A program made the translations under genes and the position numbers. 21,870 bases of DNA. Origin: a virus. The notes beneath the pieces are model-generated. The model saw only the letters and a list, made by a program, of their open reading frames with translations, made no database searches and had not been told where the DNA came from. The stretch is from positions 1-21,870 of IMG/VR virus record IMGVR_UViG_3300021134_000034. One strand, given 5' to 3'. Position 1 is the stretch's first letter, and each line of letters opens with the position of its first letter. This document shows positions 1 to 6,607 of the stretch, one piece after another.

Positions 1-279
1 GAAAAGAAGAGTCTGTCCCGAACGGCCAATCGTGATGGTGGGAGAGGCTGCATCATAGGTGATGGCACCAAGCGTGACCGTATTGAGAGTGCCCGAACCG
101 TCGCCATCGGTAAGCAAGGTCAGGGAACCACCACCGGTGAAGCTCAGCGGAACAGCCGAGCCCACGCCGGTGAGGTTGATGCCAAAGACCTTCTTCAACG
201 TTGGTCGTCTTTCTATAATGCAGTCAATGGCGACCAATACCCGGAGGGGAACTTCGTTAGAAATATCGCCCCCCCGCAT
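1..279 (-). CDS. Partial beta-rich hypothetical protein, 3' end outside window
   Basis: I do not recognise this gene. The minus frame is open from an ATG at 279-277 to the window edge (93 codons). From about codon 28 on it reads as a plausible Gly/Thr/Ser-rich beta protein (FGINLTGVGSAVPLSF, TLLTDGDGSGTLNTVTLGAI, TYDAASPTITIG). Codons in that part end in G or C about two-thirds of the time, unlike the phage genes upstream, which favour A/T. The ATG lies 2 bases after the stop of the SWIM gene but has no visible ribosome binding site, and it is followed at once by a run of seven Gs. The plus strand is also open here and ends at 285, but its translation is low-complexity and basic, as expected for an antisense shadow. 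The junction near 200-240 may be a recombination or assembly join, so the start and the first 25 codons are uncertain. Confidence 0.4.
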   Translation of the reverse strand, partial: MRGGDISNEVPLRVLVAIDCIIERRPTLKKVFGINLTGVGSAVPLSFTGGGSLTLLTDGDGSGTLNTVTLGAITYDAASPTITIGRSGQTLLF

Positions 280-281
280 AT

Positions 282-566
282 TTAAACTACTTCGATTTTA
301 CCAAAGTTAATCAGAAGTGTTCTGAAACTCTCTGGACTTTTGCTGGCGATAATAGTTTCGATTCGTGATACACGATTGGAAACCTCTGTAGGATAGATTC
401 CGCCGTTCTCATCCATCTTCTCTCGCACAAAGTTGACATGCTTGCAAGCGCTACGAGTTGTATAACCTGGACAGTCACAACGTAACTTGTGAGAAGAAAG
501 GTTGATAGAAACTTCGTGCACCCCAGTGTCCGATAGGAACAACTGCGTAATCTGCCATGTATCCAT
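282..566 (-). CDS. Small SWIM-type zinc-finger protein (94 aa)
   Basis: The protein holds a compact SWIM signature, CxCx8CxH: C30-D-C32, eight residues, then C41-K-H43. SWIM fingers bind zinc and act in DNA or protein binding, for example in recombination mediators and transposase-like proteins. The domain fills the first half; the second half (residues 50-94) is charged and probably helical, with no motif I know. The frame is open further upstream to an ATG at 662, but that would overlap the helicase-loader gene by 89 bases. The ATG at 566, 7 bases after the loader's stop, is the better choice. A GGAG lies about 20 bases upstream of it, which is too far; the same GGAG sits 8 bases before an in-frame ATT at 578, so a non-canonical start cannot be excluded. 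The position next to initiator and helicase-loader genes suggests a role in DNA replication or recombination (inference). Confidence 0.72.
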   Translation of the reverse strand: MDTWQITQLFLSDTGVHEVSINLSSHKLRCDCPGYTTRSACKHVNFVREKMDENGGIYPTEVSNRVSRIETIIASKSPESFRTLLINFGKIEVV

Positions 567-573
567 TGAAGTC

Positions 574-1257
574 TTAATTTCTCTTTCTCCTATCCCCCAC
601 AGGTGATTGTAGCGCAAGTGACACGAAAGCTTCATACGCAAAGCTTCCCATTGGTTCTCCATAAACTTCGCCCCATTTCTTCAATGGAACGTTAGTAGTA
701 ACTATAGTGGGTAGACCCGCGTTAAAACGGCTACGGAGCAGAGAGTCGAACGTATTTTCTGCCCAACCGCTAGCAGTGCGATATTCTTTGCCCAAATCAT
801 CTAGAACAAATACCTTTACGTTGTGCTCACGATCTGCATCACCGTTGATACCGTCTAAGAGGATCTGTGCGTCATCATCAGGCTCTGACCACTGAGCTTG
901 CTTCAAACGAAGTAGCTTTGGGTAGTCTGAGAAGTACACCGGACGGCGAACTGTACCGACAGGGTTTCCCCAAGCGAGTCGTGGCATTGTCCGAACTAAT
1001 TCTTGGACAGCTACCGACGCAAGTGTTGTCTTGCCATGACCAGGTTCGCCAACGAGCATAAGTCCCATACCACATAGTGGCTGACCGATTGCTTGAATAA
1101 CCTTTTCTGACCGAACATTGTCAACCCACTTCTTAACAGCATCTACTGTTGGACTTGGATCTAGATCTGAGAACTCCATGCCGATAGACTTCATAGGAAG
1201 ATTAGCACCAAGGATCTGTGACCTAATGTGTCCGTGCAATTCTGATACGTCGTACAT
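574..1257 (-). CDS. DnaC/IstB-like helicase loader ATPase (227 aa)
   Basis: This is an AAA+ ATPase of the DnaC type, which loads the replicative DnaB-family helicase onto DNA at the origin. With the start used here, Walker A is GEPGHGKTT at residues 70-78, Walker B is VFVLDDLGKE at about 149-158, and a sensor-I-like PTIVTTNVPLKKW lies at about 183-195. The DDLGKE form and the following LRSRFNAGLPTIVTTN stretch are typical of DnaC/IstB loaders. The frame is open upstream to an ATG at 1383. I chose 1257 because that ATG overlaps the stop of the preceding gene as TAATG, sits 3-4 bases behind a GGAGGGG, and avoids a 127-base overlap with the initiator. Coupling to the initiator gene supports joint action in starting phage DNA synthesis. 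No DnaB-family helicase is visible in the window, so the host or another phage gene must supply it. Confidence 0.88.
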   Translation of the reverse strand: MYDVSELHGHIRSQILGANLPMKSIGMEFSDLDPSPTVDAVKKWVDNVRSEKVIQAIGQPLCGMGLMLVGEPGHGKTTLASVAVQELVRTMPRLAWGNPVGTVRRPVYFSDYPKLLRLKQAQWSEPDDDAQILLDGINGDADREHNVKVFVLDDLGKEYRTASGWAENTFDSLLRSRFNAGLPTIVTTNVPLKKWGEVYGEPMGSFAYEAFVSLALQSPVGDRRKRN

Positions 1258-2201
1258 TACCCCTCCAATAACTTGAGCATCTTTTCTTGGTGAGCCAAGA
1301 AGTCGTCGTCTACATATATTGATTTCTTTTCTACCTGAACTAATCCGTGTACCGTTGGATAGAAGGCCAAGAATCTTCGCCACAGTGGCTGACCGATTCC
1401 AGGATCTCTAATCAATCGCGGATCACCAAAGAACATTCTGATGGCTTTTAGAATAGCGGGACGTGATGAGCCTTCACTTACCATCTTGTTAATCCACGAG
1501 GCAAGGCTCTTGCCGTTTATCTGGCTAGGTACGCCAGGCGCTGCAGCACGAGATAAGTCATAGAATTCTGCGACAAGATCGCCGGTAGTCCAATCGTCTT
1601 CATCACGTGTGTCTCTGCGCATGGAAGCTGGGACTGCCTCGAATGAAGTCTTCTTATACTTCTCTCGCCGCATAGCAGCCTTATCTATAACCCTGCCTAC
1701 AGCGCCTGAGTCATCATCCGTATCGAGGTGTAGCTTACGCTTCTTAGGCTCTTCTTCATCGATTCCTGGCCAACCCATTTCTTTTCCCTCCTCGGGCGGC
1801 ACGCCCGTTATTAATACAGATACGTTAGTATCTGTATTAATAGTAGTACTTAAGCTATTAGCTTTATAGCTATCTATGGATAGAATGGCTGATTTTCGAC
1901 CATCGGTGCCGACAGTTGAATTTCCGCCATCGGTGGCAAAGTTTGGAACGTACGCGTTTAAGGTTTCGTCAGTAAAATACAAATTGGTACGCCAACGACC
2001 ATCACCAATCTGATAGCGTTCGATTGTGATGTATCCAGCTTTCTTGAGCTCCATCATGGCGCCCTTGATAGAATGCATGCCTTCAGATACTAAGTTAGAC
2101 TCAAAGAGTTCATTAGCTGACATGACTCGGCCTAAGTGTAGATATAGGCCATAAAGAGCTCGTGCCCTCAAAGATAAAATTGGATCAGTAATATAATCCA
2201 C
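1257..2201 (-). CDS. Replication initiator, winged-helix N-terminus (314 aa)
   Basis: This is a likely origin-binding replication protein. Residues 1-85 look like a winged helix of the phage initiator/DnaD-like kind (ARALYGLYLHLGRVMSANEL, then KGAMMELKKAGYITIERY and a beta wing at GDGRWRTNLYF). Residues about 90-200 form a polar, poorly structured linker. Residues about 203-290 form a second helical domain (TTGDLVAEFYDLSRAA, SLASWINKMVSEG, AILKAIRMFF, PLWRRFLAFYP), a plausible loader/helicase-contact domain. The start is GTG at 2201, with AGGAGG 9 bases upstream; it is followed directly by the DnaC-like gene (TAATG overlap), the classic initiator-loader pair. The linker-coding DNA contains an AT-rich island with a 15-bp inverted repeat, described separately. 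The family assignment rests on layout and context, not on a catalytic motif. Confidence 0.75.
   Translation of the reverse strand: MDYITDPILSLRARALYGLYLHLGRVMSANELFESNLVSEGMHSIKGAMMELKKAGYITIERYQIGDGRWRTNLYFTDETLNAYVPNFATDGGNSTVGTDGRKSAILSIDSYKANSLSTTINTDTNVSVLITGVPPEEGKEMGWPGIDEEEPKKRKLHLDTDDDSGAVGRVIDKAAMRREKYKKTSFEAVPASMRRDTRDEDDWTTGDLVAEFYDLSRAAAPGVPSQINGKSLASWINKMVSEGSSRPAILKAIRMFFGDPRLIRDPGIGQPLWRRFLAFYPTVHGLVQVEKKSIYVDDDFLAHQEKMLKLLEG
1809..1842. repeat. Perfect 15-bp inverted repeat with 4-base loop
   Basis: The arms TATTAATACAGATAC (1809-1823) and GTATCTGTATTAATA (1828-1842) are exact reverse complements, separated by GTTA. They lie inside the initiator gene and encode residues of about 120-131 in its linker. 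Such a long perfect palindrome is not demanded by the protein sequence. It could be an initiator-binding site, an operator, or an RNA hairpin in the message. Confidence 0.93.
1809..1890. promoter_or_regulatory. Candidate replication origin inside the initiator gene
   Basis: Bases 1811-1890 are about 29% GC by hand count, while the 60 bases on each side are about 52-53% GC. The island contains three inverted repeats in a row: the 15-bp one at 1809-1842, AGCTAT/ATAGCT at 1853-1858 and 1866-1871, and CTATC/GATAG at 1870-1883. Just outside it, CCATCGGTG is repeated in direct orientation at 1900-1908 and 1927-1935. In lambda-type phages the origin lies inside the initiator gene O, in the part coding for the linker between its DNA-binding and partner-binding domains. 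The same position here suggests an unwinding region flanked by binding sites. This is inference; the repeats and composition are seen directly. Confidence 0.5.
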
Positions 2202-2208
2202 TAGTTCT

Positions 2209-2222
2209 CCCCTCCTAGGGGG
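2209..2222 (-). promoter_or_regulatory. Ribosome binding site of initiator within a small GC hairpin
   Basis: On the minus strand the leader of the initiator gene reads CCCCCTAGGAGGGG. The AGGAGGGG is the ribosome binding site for the GTG start at 2201, and the CCCC just before it can pair with its GGGG. This could lower initiator translation, but the stem is only 4 bp with a 6-base loop, so regulation is tentative. Confidence 0.35.
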
Positions 2223-2228
2223 ATAACT

Positions 2229-2495
2229 TTATCTCATAGGTATGCGCTTTGGCAACTCTCGTGCAGATGGTTGATTAAATAGTTCTTCTACACCCATCGA
2301 CAATACTAGCCCTAAAAAGGTCACAGCAAGCCCGTAGATGGGCAAAAAACGAAGGTGGGTACCCAAGACTACCAAAGAAATAAAAGAGGCTCCTAGAGCC
2401 AGCAGGCCCCTAAATTTGCCTAATGAAATTAAGAAGGTTTCTACGGCTACAAGAATACATGCCGATGCTAATGAAGCTATGAACACATTAGACAT
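2229..2495 (-). CDS. Small three-span membrane protein (88 aa)
   Basis: The protein has about three hydrophobic segments, at residues 3-24 (VFIASLASACILVAVETFLI), about 28-47 (GLLALGASFISLVVLGTHL) and about 51-69 (LPIYGLAVTFLGLVLSMGV), followed by a polar, basic tail (ELPKRIPMR). It starts at ATG 2495 with AGGAGG about 5-6 bases upstream, 9 bases after the stop of the large tail gene. Size and topology would fit a holin or another phage inner-membrane protein, and its place after the tail-fibre gene is common for holins. However, no endolysin gene is next to it, and the following genes are for replication. I therefore leave the function open. Confidence 0.7.
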   Translation of the reverse strand: MSNVFIASLASACILVAVETFLISLGKFRGLLALGASFISLVVLGTHLRFLPIYGLAVTFLGLVLSMGVEELFNQPSARELPKRIPMR

Positions 2496-2504
2496 TATTG
2501 CCTC

Positions 2505-5500
2505 CTATTGTCTAAATACAACCCTATCAATCTCAAACGCTTGTGTAGCGTCTGGAGTTGCTGGGTTAAACGTAACAGATAGTATAGCATATGCAGCCCC
2601 CACTGTAGAGGTCGCGGGGAAGATGTTAGCAATATATCCCCAGCGGTCTGTGTGGGTGTTGGTTACGGTTACAGTTCTGTACGTGGTTGTCACGTCTGTG
2701 TAGGTAACCCCTGACGAAGATGGAAGCGAAGTGCTGATGATTCCGTTAGACCAATGGTAGACAGGAATCAAAACCTGGTTGGCATCATAGAAGTCTACAC
2801 GCATTGTGTAAGAACCCTCAGACACAGAGTTGAGTGGACGAATAGCTGCCGACGCATAATAGCCACGACCTGAAAGAACATTAGCTACATAGCTGGTCTT
2901 GATACCAAAGCTGCCTGTAGAACCAGTGCGGCTTACCAAACAGTATGCGGCTCCATGGGTTACGTATTGTCCGTATAGGGAACCGTTAGATACTACGCGC
3001 TTCAAAGAAGAGTTAACGCCAACCCATTGTCCCAAATCCTTTTCAAAGGAGGCTGAAGGAATCAAAGACTCAGTAAGGTCTGGATAGTTATCGGTAGGGT
3101 AACCAACTCTTACAGCCCATGTACTTCCTATTGGCATCACTAAACTTAATGAGTCGCGAAGACGTTGTGTCTTGATGGTGAGGTTAGAGATGTAGCTGCT
3201 CTTTCCACCATTGGTGCTCTGAGCTTGAGTAGTGTAGATAAGTGATGTGCCGTCTGTTGGGTTAACAATAGTGCCAGTGGTATTGGACGATGGGTTTACA
3301 AAAGCGTTTGGTACTCTACCGTACTCAGCTTGAACACCATCAATGTGGAAGAAAGAAGTTGGGGCAATTGTATAGCCTGGGCCTCCACCTGGTAAGAACG
3401 GTGCTGGTGGAACTATGCCAATACTTAGGGTAAAGCTTGTCTGACCAGCCACAAGTTGATAAACAGTGTGGGTGCGAATCCACTGGTACTGGTCGTGCTG
3501 ATAAACTTCCATGTCGGTAGACGCAGAGTTGCCGCTACCATTATCAGCTTTAATAGTGTATGTGCCCTCAGCAGCACGGACAGAGGCAGATACAACTACG
3601 TCTTCTCCACCCACTGCTGGCTGTGGAAGAGTTACTACGGTAGAGATACTGCCACCTACGGCTGGGTCATATTCAACTTTTCCAAGATATGTTCCATATA
3701 GGGCGTTGTAGAATACCGGAGCAATAACCGCATTAGCATATGTGCCATTAGGTTCTACAGCTCTAGATGCAGAAACTCCAGGACCTGGGTCTCGTACCAA
3801 CGTTGTGCCGGAGGCAGCTACCCAACTACTTGGGGTAGTACCACTTGATACTAATTCAAAAGATGGATTCTGAACATAGTTAGATAGGTTCTTATATTCC
3901 CATGTGCAATCGTTTAAAGAATAAAAACGACTGGCTAATGGGTTGGATGGAACAGGAGCACCTGAGCCATCAAAGAATGGGTCAAGGTTAGCGGAGTTCT
4001 CAAACAGAACCCCATCTACCCATGTAGTTTGTCCAGGAATCATATCTGGATAGTAGATAGTCAGCTTAGCCAGTGGCATACCTGAGTCACGAGTGTATTG
4101 TGGGGCAATAGCAGATACAGTAACTCGACTTTGAACAGGAACATACTGGATAGGGTATCCATTATATGTATCGGGTCCTGTACCAGCAGAGTATTGAGGT
4201 ACTAGCGTATCTACGATAGGGTGTCCAGTTCCATCGTCCACAGAGTTAGCAACCATTGTTACCGCTGTGCCGTCTACATAGTAAACAGTATTGTCATAGT
4301 ATTGCCCGTCAGCATCAGTAAGAATAGCGGTTTGCTTATCAACTGACTCACGATTAGAAAACTCAATACGCGCAATAGCTCTTCCTGCATTTGGGTATTC
4401 ACTAGTTACATAAGCGCTAAATGTATAGTTCTGTCCTGGCTCTACTTCAAACCAATCAGAAGTAATAAAAGATGTTCCCGGACTTTGAACTGTAAGTTCT
4501 CCAAGACAACTTCCGTAGAAGATAGCGGTGTTATAAACAGTTGGGTCTTGAGCAAATGAACAATTAAGCGAAGCAGTCCAACCACCGACTCCTTGTTCAA
4601 AGTCTGGGTTAGTAATCCAGTTCTCTTTTTCACCACGCAAATAAACAATAACCTTACGAGCATCTTCATACTCTAGGCTATCTACTGCCTCAGCCATCTG
4701 GAATAAATCAAACAGGCAGGTGGTGGCGGATGTTGTTGTGGGGGTTACGGTTATAGATATAGTTGCGTACTGAGCTTTAAGAGGAGACAACTGACCGTTA
4801 CGACCGGAGTCTGATTTAGAAGTAAACTCCGTCCAAGTTGTTGTAGAAGTTTTTGCAGTAGGCAGTGCTGTTGTACTTAGTAAGTTTGAGTTAAAATCAT
4901 ACCAGGAGATGGCAGCTGCCACCGTTGCTGGATTATCTAAATGTTTAAACCAACCAGAAAATAGATAGCGAGTATTTGGTTGAACGGGAATTCCATAGTT
5001 AATTACGCTAGTACTGCTTCCCGGAAGCGATAGTACAGCTGAGTTAGTAGAGGCAGGCAAAGCTAGCGCAGCAAATCCCTGCATACGTGGAGGATAACTA
5101 AAATCATAAAGAGGAAGAGATGGGCTTGTAACCGTACTGCTAAGATCGGTAAGGCTATTTACGTACAGGTGTTGGGTAAAGGTACCAGCACTTGTAACCC
5201 AACGTCCTACAGATTCTTCAAATGAAGAGTCGTTATAGTCAAGCATACGGTTGTGGCCTATTACGACCTTATTATCTAGGTGAGTAAGAGAAGTAACATA
5301 GGCGTTTACTGCAGGGGTGGTTCCCTTTAATCCATTAATTATGTTACCGGCCCTATATAAGGACCGATGATAGCCATCTCCCAAAGCAGCTTCGTAGTTA
5401 AAACCAAGAGTATCCATCTGAGCTGGAAGGAGACCGCTATGAATTGCACTCTGAGATGAGGTCTTTTCAAGTATGTTTGCCTCAGCACGTAGCTGATCGT

Positions 5501-6023
5501 AGGTTACGGCGTAAGCTAAAAGAACCTCAGAAAGATTATTAAGAGGATCGGCCTCTCCCAAGCTTTCACCAATATTATAAGAGTTATCCAACCAGGCCCT
5601 AGGTATCCATTTAGATATTAGATCAAATGTATTTGTGGCTTGAGGCACAACGATATTAACATCGCCGCAAAAGATCCATTGAGCGCTATTAAATACCCAA
5701 AGAGAATAGTTAGTTTGAATATTATCTGTGGCTACACTTGTATCAGAGTAGGTATTTCTAAAAGAATTGAATACATCACCGGCAATTATTGATCCGTTAT
5801 AGGGAGTATCTGGAGCACCGGCATAGCTTTTTACCAATGCCCAGTCAGTTAGATTAAATCCAAGAGCTACGTCAGCTGGGTCAGGACTGATAGAACCCCA
5901 GGAAAGAAACACAGAATTGTAGCCAGATACGTATGCGGACAGCGTTGTACTATAGTACGTGCGGCTGACTTCCTGCTCGCCGTACTTAGAAAGTCCGTAT
6001 ATACCAACTGCATACTTTGACAT
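2505..6023 (-). CDS. gpI-like tail protein with four carbohydrate-binding-like modules (1172 aa)
   Basis: Residues about 130-250 resemble the P2 gpI/tail protein I baseplate family (FDLISKWIPRAWLDN ... LRAEANILEKT ... LPAQMDTLGFNYE ... RAGNIINGLKGTTPAVNAYV), which links baseplate to fibres. After that come four jelly-roll-like modules, each opening with a [NS]xx[FS]E...W pattern and closing with a DxVxxE-like strand: about 258-447 (DSSFEESVGRW), 466-676 (NPDFEQGVGGW ... VDGVLFE), 714-904 (NPSFELVSSG ... IDGVQAE) and 985-1172 (SASFEKDLGQW ... IDRVVF). This layout is typical of CBM4/9-type sugar-binding folds. The protein therefore probably sits at the baseplate edge and binds cell-surface glycans. 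It starts at ATG 6023, 11 bases after the previous stop, with only a weak ribosome binding site. A downstream membrane-protein gene follows closely. Confidence 0.8.
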   Translation of the reverse strand: MSKYAVGIYGLSKYGEQEVSRTYYSTTLSAYVSGYNSVFLSWGSISPDPADVALGFNLTDWALVKSYAGAPDTPYNGSIIAGDVFNSFRNTYSDTSVATDNIQTNYSLWVFNSAQWIFCGDVNIVVPQATNTFDLISKWIPRAWLDNSYNIGESLGEADPLNNLSEVLLAYAVTYDQLRAEANILEKTSSQSAIHSGLLPAQMDTLGFNYEAALGDGYHRSLYRAGNIINGLKGTTPAVNAYVTSLTHLDNKVVIGHNRMLDYNDSSFEESVGRWVTSAGTFTQHLYVNSLTDLSSTVTSPSLPLYDFSYPPRMQGFAALALPASTNSAVLSLPGSSTSVINYGIPVQPNTRYLFSGWFKHLDNPATVAAAISWYDFNSNLLSTTALPTAKTSTTTWTEFTSKSDSGRNGQLSPLKAQYATISITVTPTTTSATTCLFDLFQMAEAVDSLEYEDARKVIVYLRGEKENWITNPDFEQGVGGWTASLNCSFAQDPTVYNTAIFYGSCLGELTVQSPGTSFITSDWFEVEPGQNYTFSAYVTSEYPNAGRAIARIEFSNRESVDKQTAILTDADGQYYDNTVYYVDGTAVTMVANSVDDGTGHPIVDTLVPQYSAGTGPDTYNGYPIQYVPVQSRVTVSAIAPQYTRDSGMPLAKLTIYYPDMIPGQTTWVDGVLFENSANLDPFFDGSGAPVPSNPLASRFYSLNDCTWEYKNLSNYVQNPSFELVSSGTTPSSWVAASGTTLVRDPGPGVSASRAVEPNGTYANAVIAPVFYNALYGTYLGKVEYDPAVGGSISTVVTLPQPAVGGEDVVVSASVRAAEGTYTIKADNGSGNSASTDMEVYQHDQYQWIRTHTVYQLVAGQTSFTLSIGIVPPAPFLPGGGPGYTIAPTSFFHIDGVQAEYGRVPNAFVNPSSNTTGTIVNPTDGTSLIYTTQAQSTNGGKSSYISNLTIKTQRLRDSLSLVMPIGSTWAVRVGYPTDNYPDLTESLIPSASFEKDLGQWVGVNSSLKRVVSNGSLYGQYVTHGAAYCLVSRTGSTGSFGIKTSYVANVLSGRGYYASAAIRPLNSVSEGSYTMRVDFYDANQVLIPVYHWSNGIISTSLPSSSGVTYTDVTTTYRTVTVTNTHTDRWGYIANIFPATSTVGAAYAILSVTFNPATPDATQAFEIDRVVFRQ

Positions 6024-6034
6024 GGTTTAGTTTA

Positions 6035-6592
6035 TTAGATTCCTGCTAGTAAGAATGGGCTGAATGGGTTAGCCGCTGCGGCTGCAGCAGCATTTGCGGC
6101 AGCAGTAGCTGCAGCAGTGATTTGTGTTATAAGATTATTATAGTCCGTACTATTAACATAGATGACGCTGTAGGTTCCCACCTTAGGTTTACCCGTGTAG
6201 TCTACGTTAAATCCTAGGTTGTTCTGGTAATCATAGGTACGAATGAGGTCCGTAGTACTTCCAGTTATGGCATTAAGTGTCAGGCCAACAGTTCCCGCAG
6301 GAGCAGTAATTGAGTCTCCAGCTTTAGAAAAGTATGGGCTAGCAACACCTGTAACACCATTAACTAAGCCACGCTCAATGTTGGAGATACGTGCAGACAC
6401 GCTTGACCAGTTTGTGGTCAGAGCAAAGCTGCCCGTATAGGTAGAGACATTGGGCGTATTTCCCAAAGTCGTCTCAATAGCATATACTTCATCTTGAAGC
6501 TGGTTAATGTTGTCAGCAAAGATAGTATCTTGAACGTCTACCTTTGGTGTAAAGGTTGCGGGGCTCGTTGGATACGATGCGTATGTTGTCAT
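6035..6592 (-). CDS. Short fibre-like tail protein (185 aa)
   Basis: The N-terminus has a stretch common at the start of phage tail fibre and minor tail proteins (VDVQDTIFADNINQLQDEVY, then AIETTLGNTP), where a small domain leads into a helix that makes a trimer. The middle (about 65-145) is beta-rich (GDSITAPAGTVGLTLNAITG). The C-terminus (about 150-178) is a strongly Ala-rich helix (ITAAATAAANAAAAAAA) ending in PFSPFLLAGI. The gene sits between baseplate J and the gpI-like protein. It may be a connector or chaperone for the large fibre protein; no enzymatic motif is seen. The start at 6592 has an AGGTAGG about 5 bases upstream. The Ala-coding DNA at 6069-6120 is GC-rich and repetitive. Confidence 0.6.
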   Translation of the reverse strand: MTTYASYPTSPATFTPKVDVQDTIFADNINQLQDEVYAIETTLGNTPNVSTYTGSFALTTNWSSVSARISNIERGLVNGVTGVASPYFSKAGDSITAPAGTVGLTLNAITGSTTDLIRTYDYQNNLGFNVDYTGKPKVGTYSVIYVNSTDYNNLITQITAAATAAANAAAAAAANPFSPFLLAGI

Positions 6593-6607
6593 TATTACCT
6601 ACCTATC

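Noticed and set aside
59-310. Plus-strand open frames at the left edge (one of 83 aa, another ending at 285).
   Set aside because: Their products are low-complexity and Pro- or Arg/Gly-rich, no good ribosome binding site is visible, and the minus frame has codon-like composition. They are most likely antisense shadows.
574-1383. Longer 269-aa form of the DnaC-like protein starting at 1383.
   Set aside because: It would overlap the initiator by 127 bases; the extra 42 residues look like a shadow, while 1257 has a TAATG overlap and GGAGGGG.
6069-6120. GC-rich GCA/GCT repeat as a regulatory repeat or phase-variable tract.
   Set aside because: It encodes the Ala-rich C-terminal helix of the 185-aa protein with mixed Ala codons, so simple protein composition explains it.
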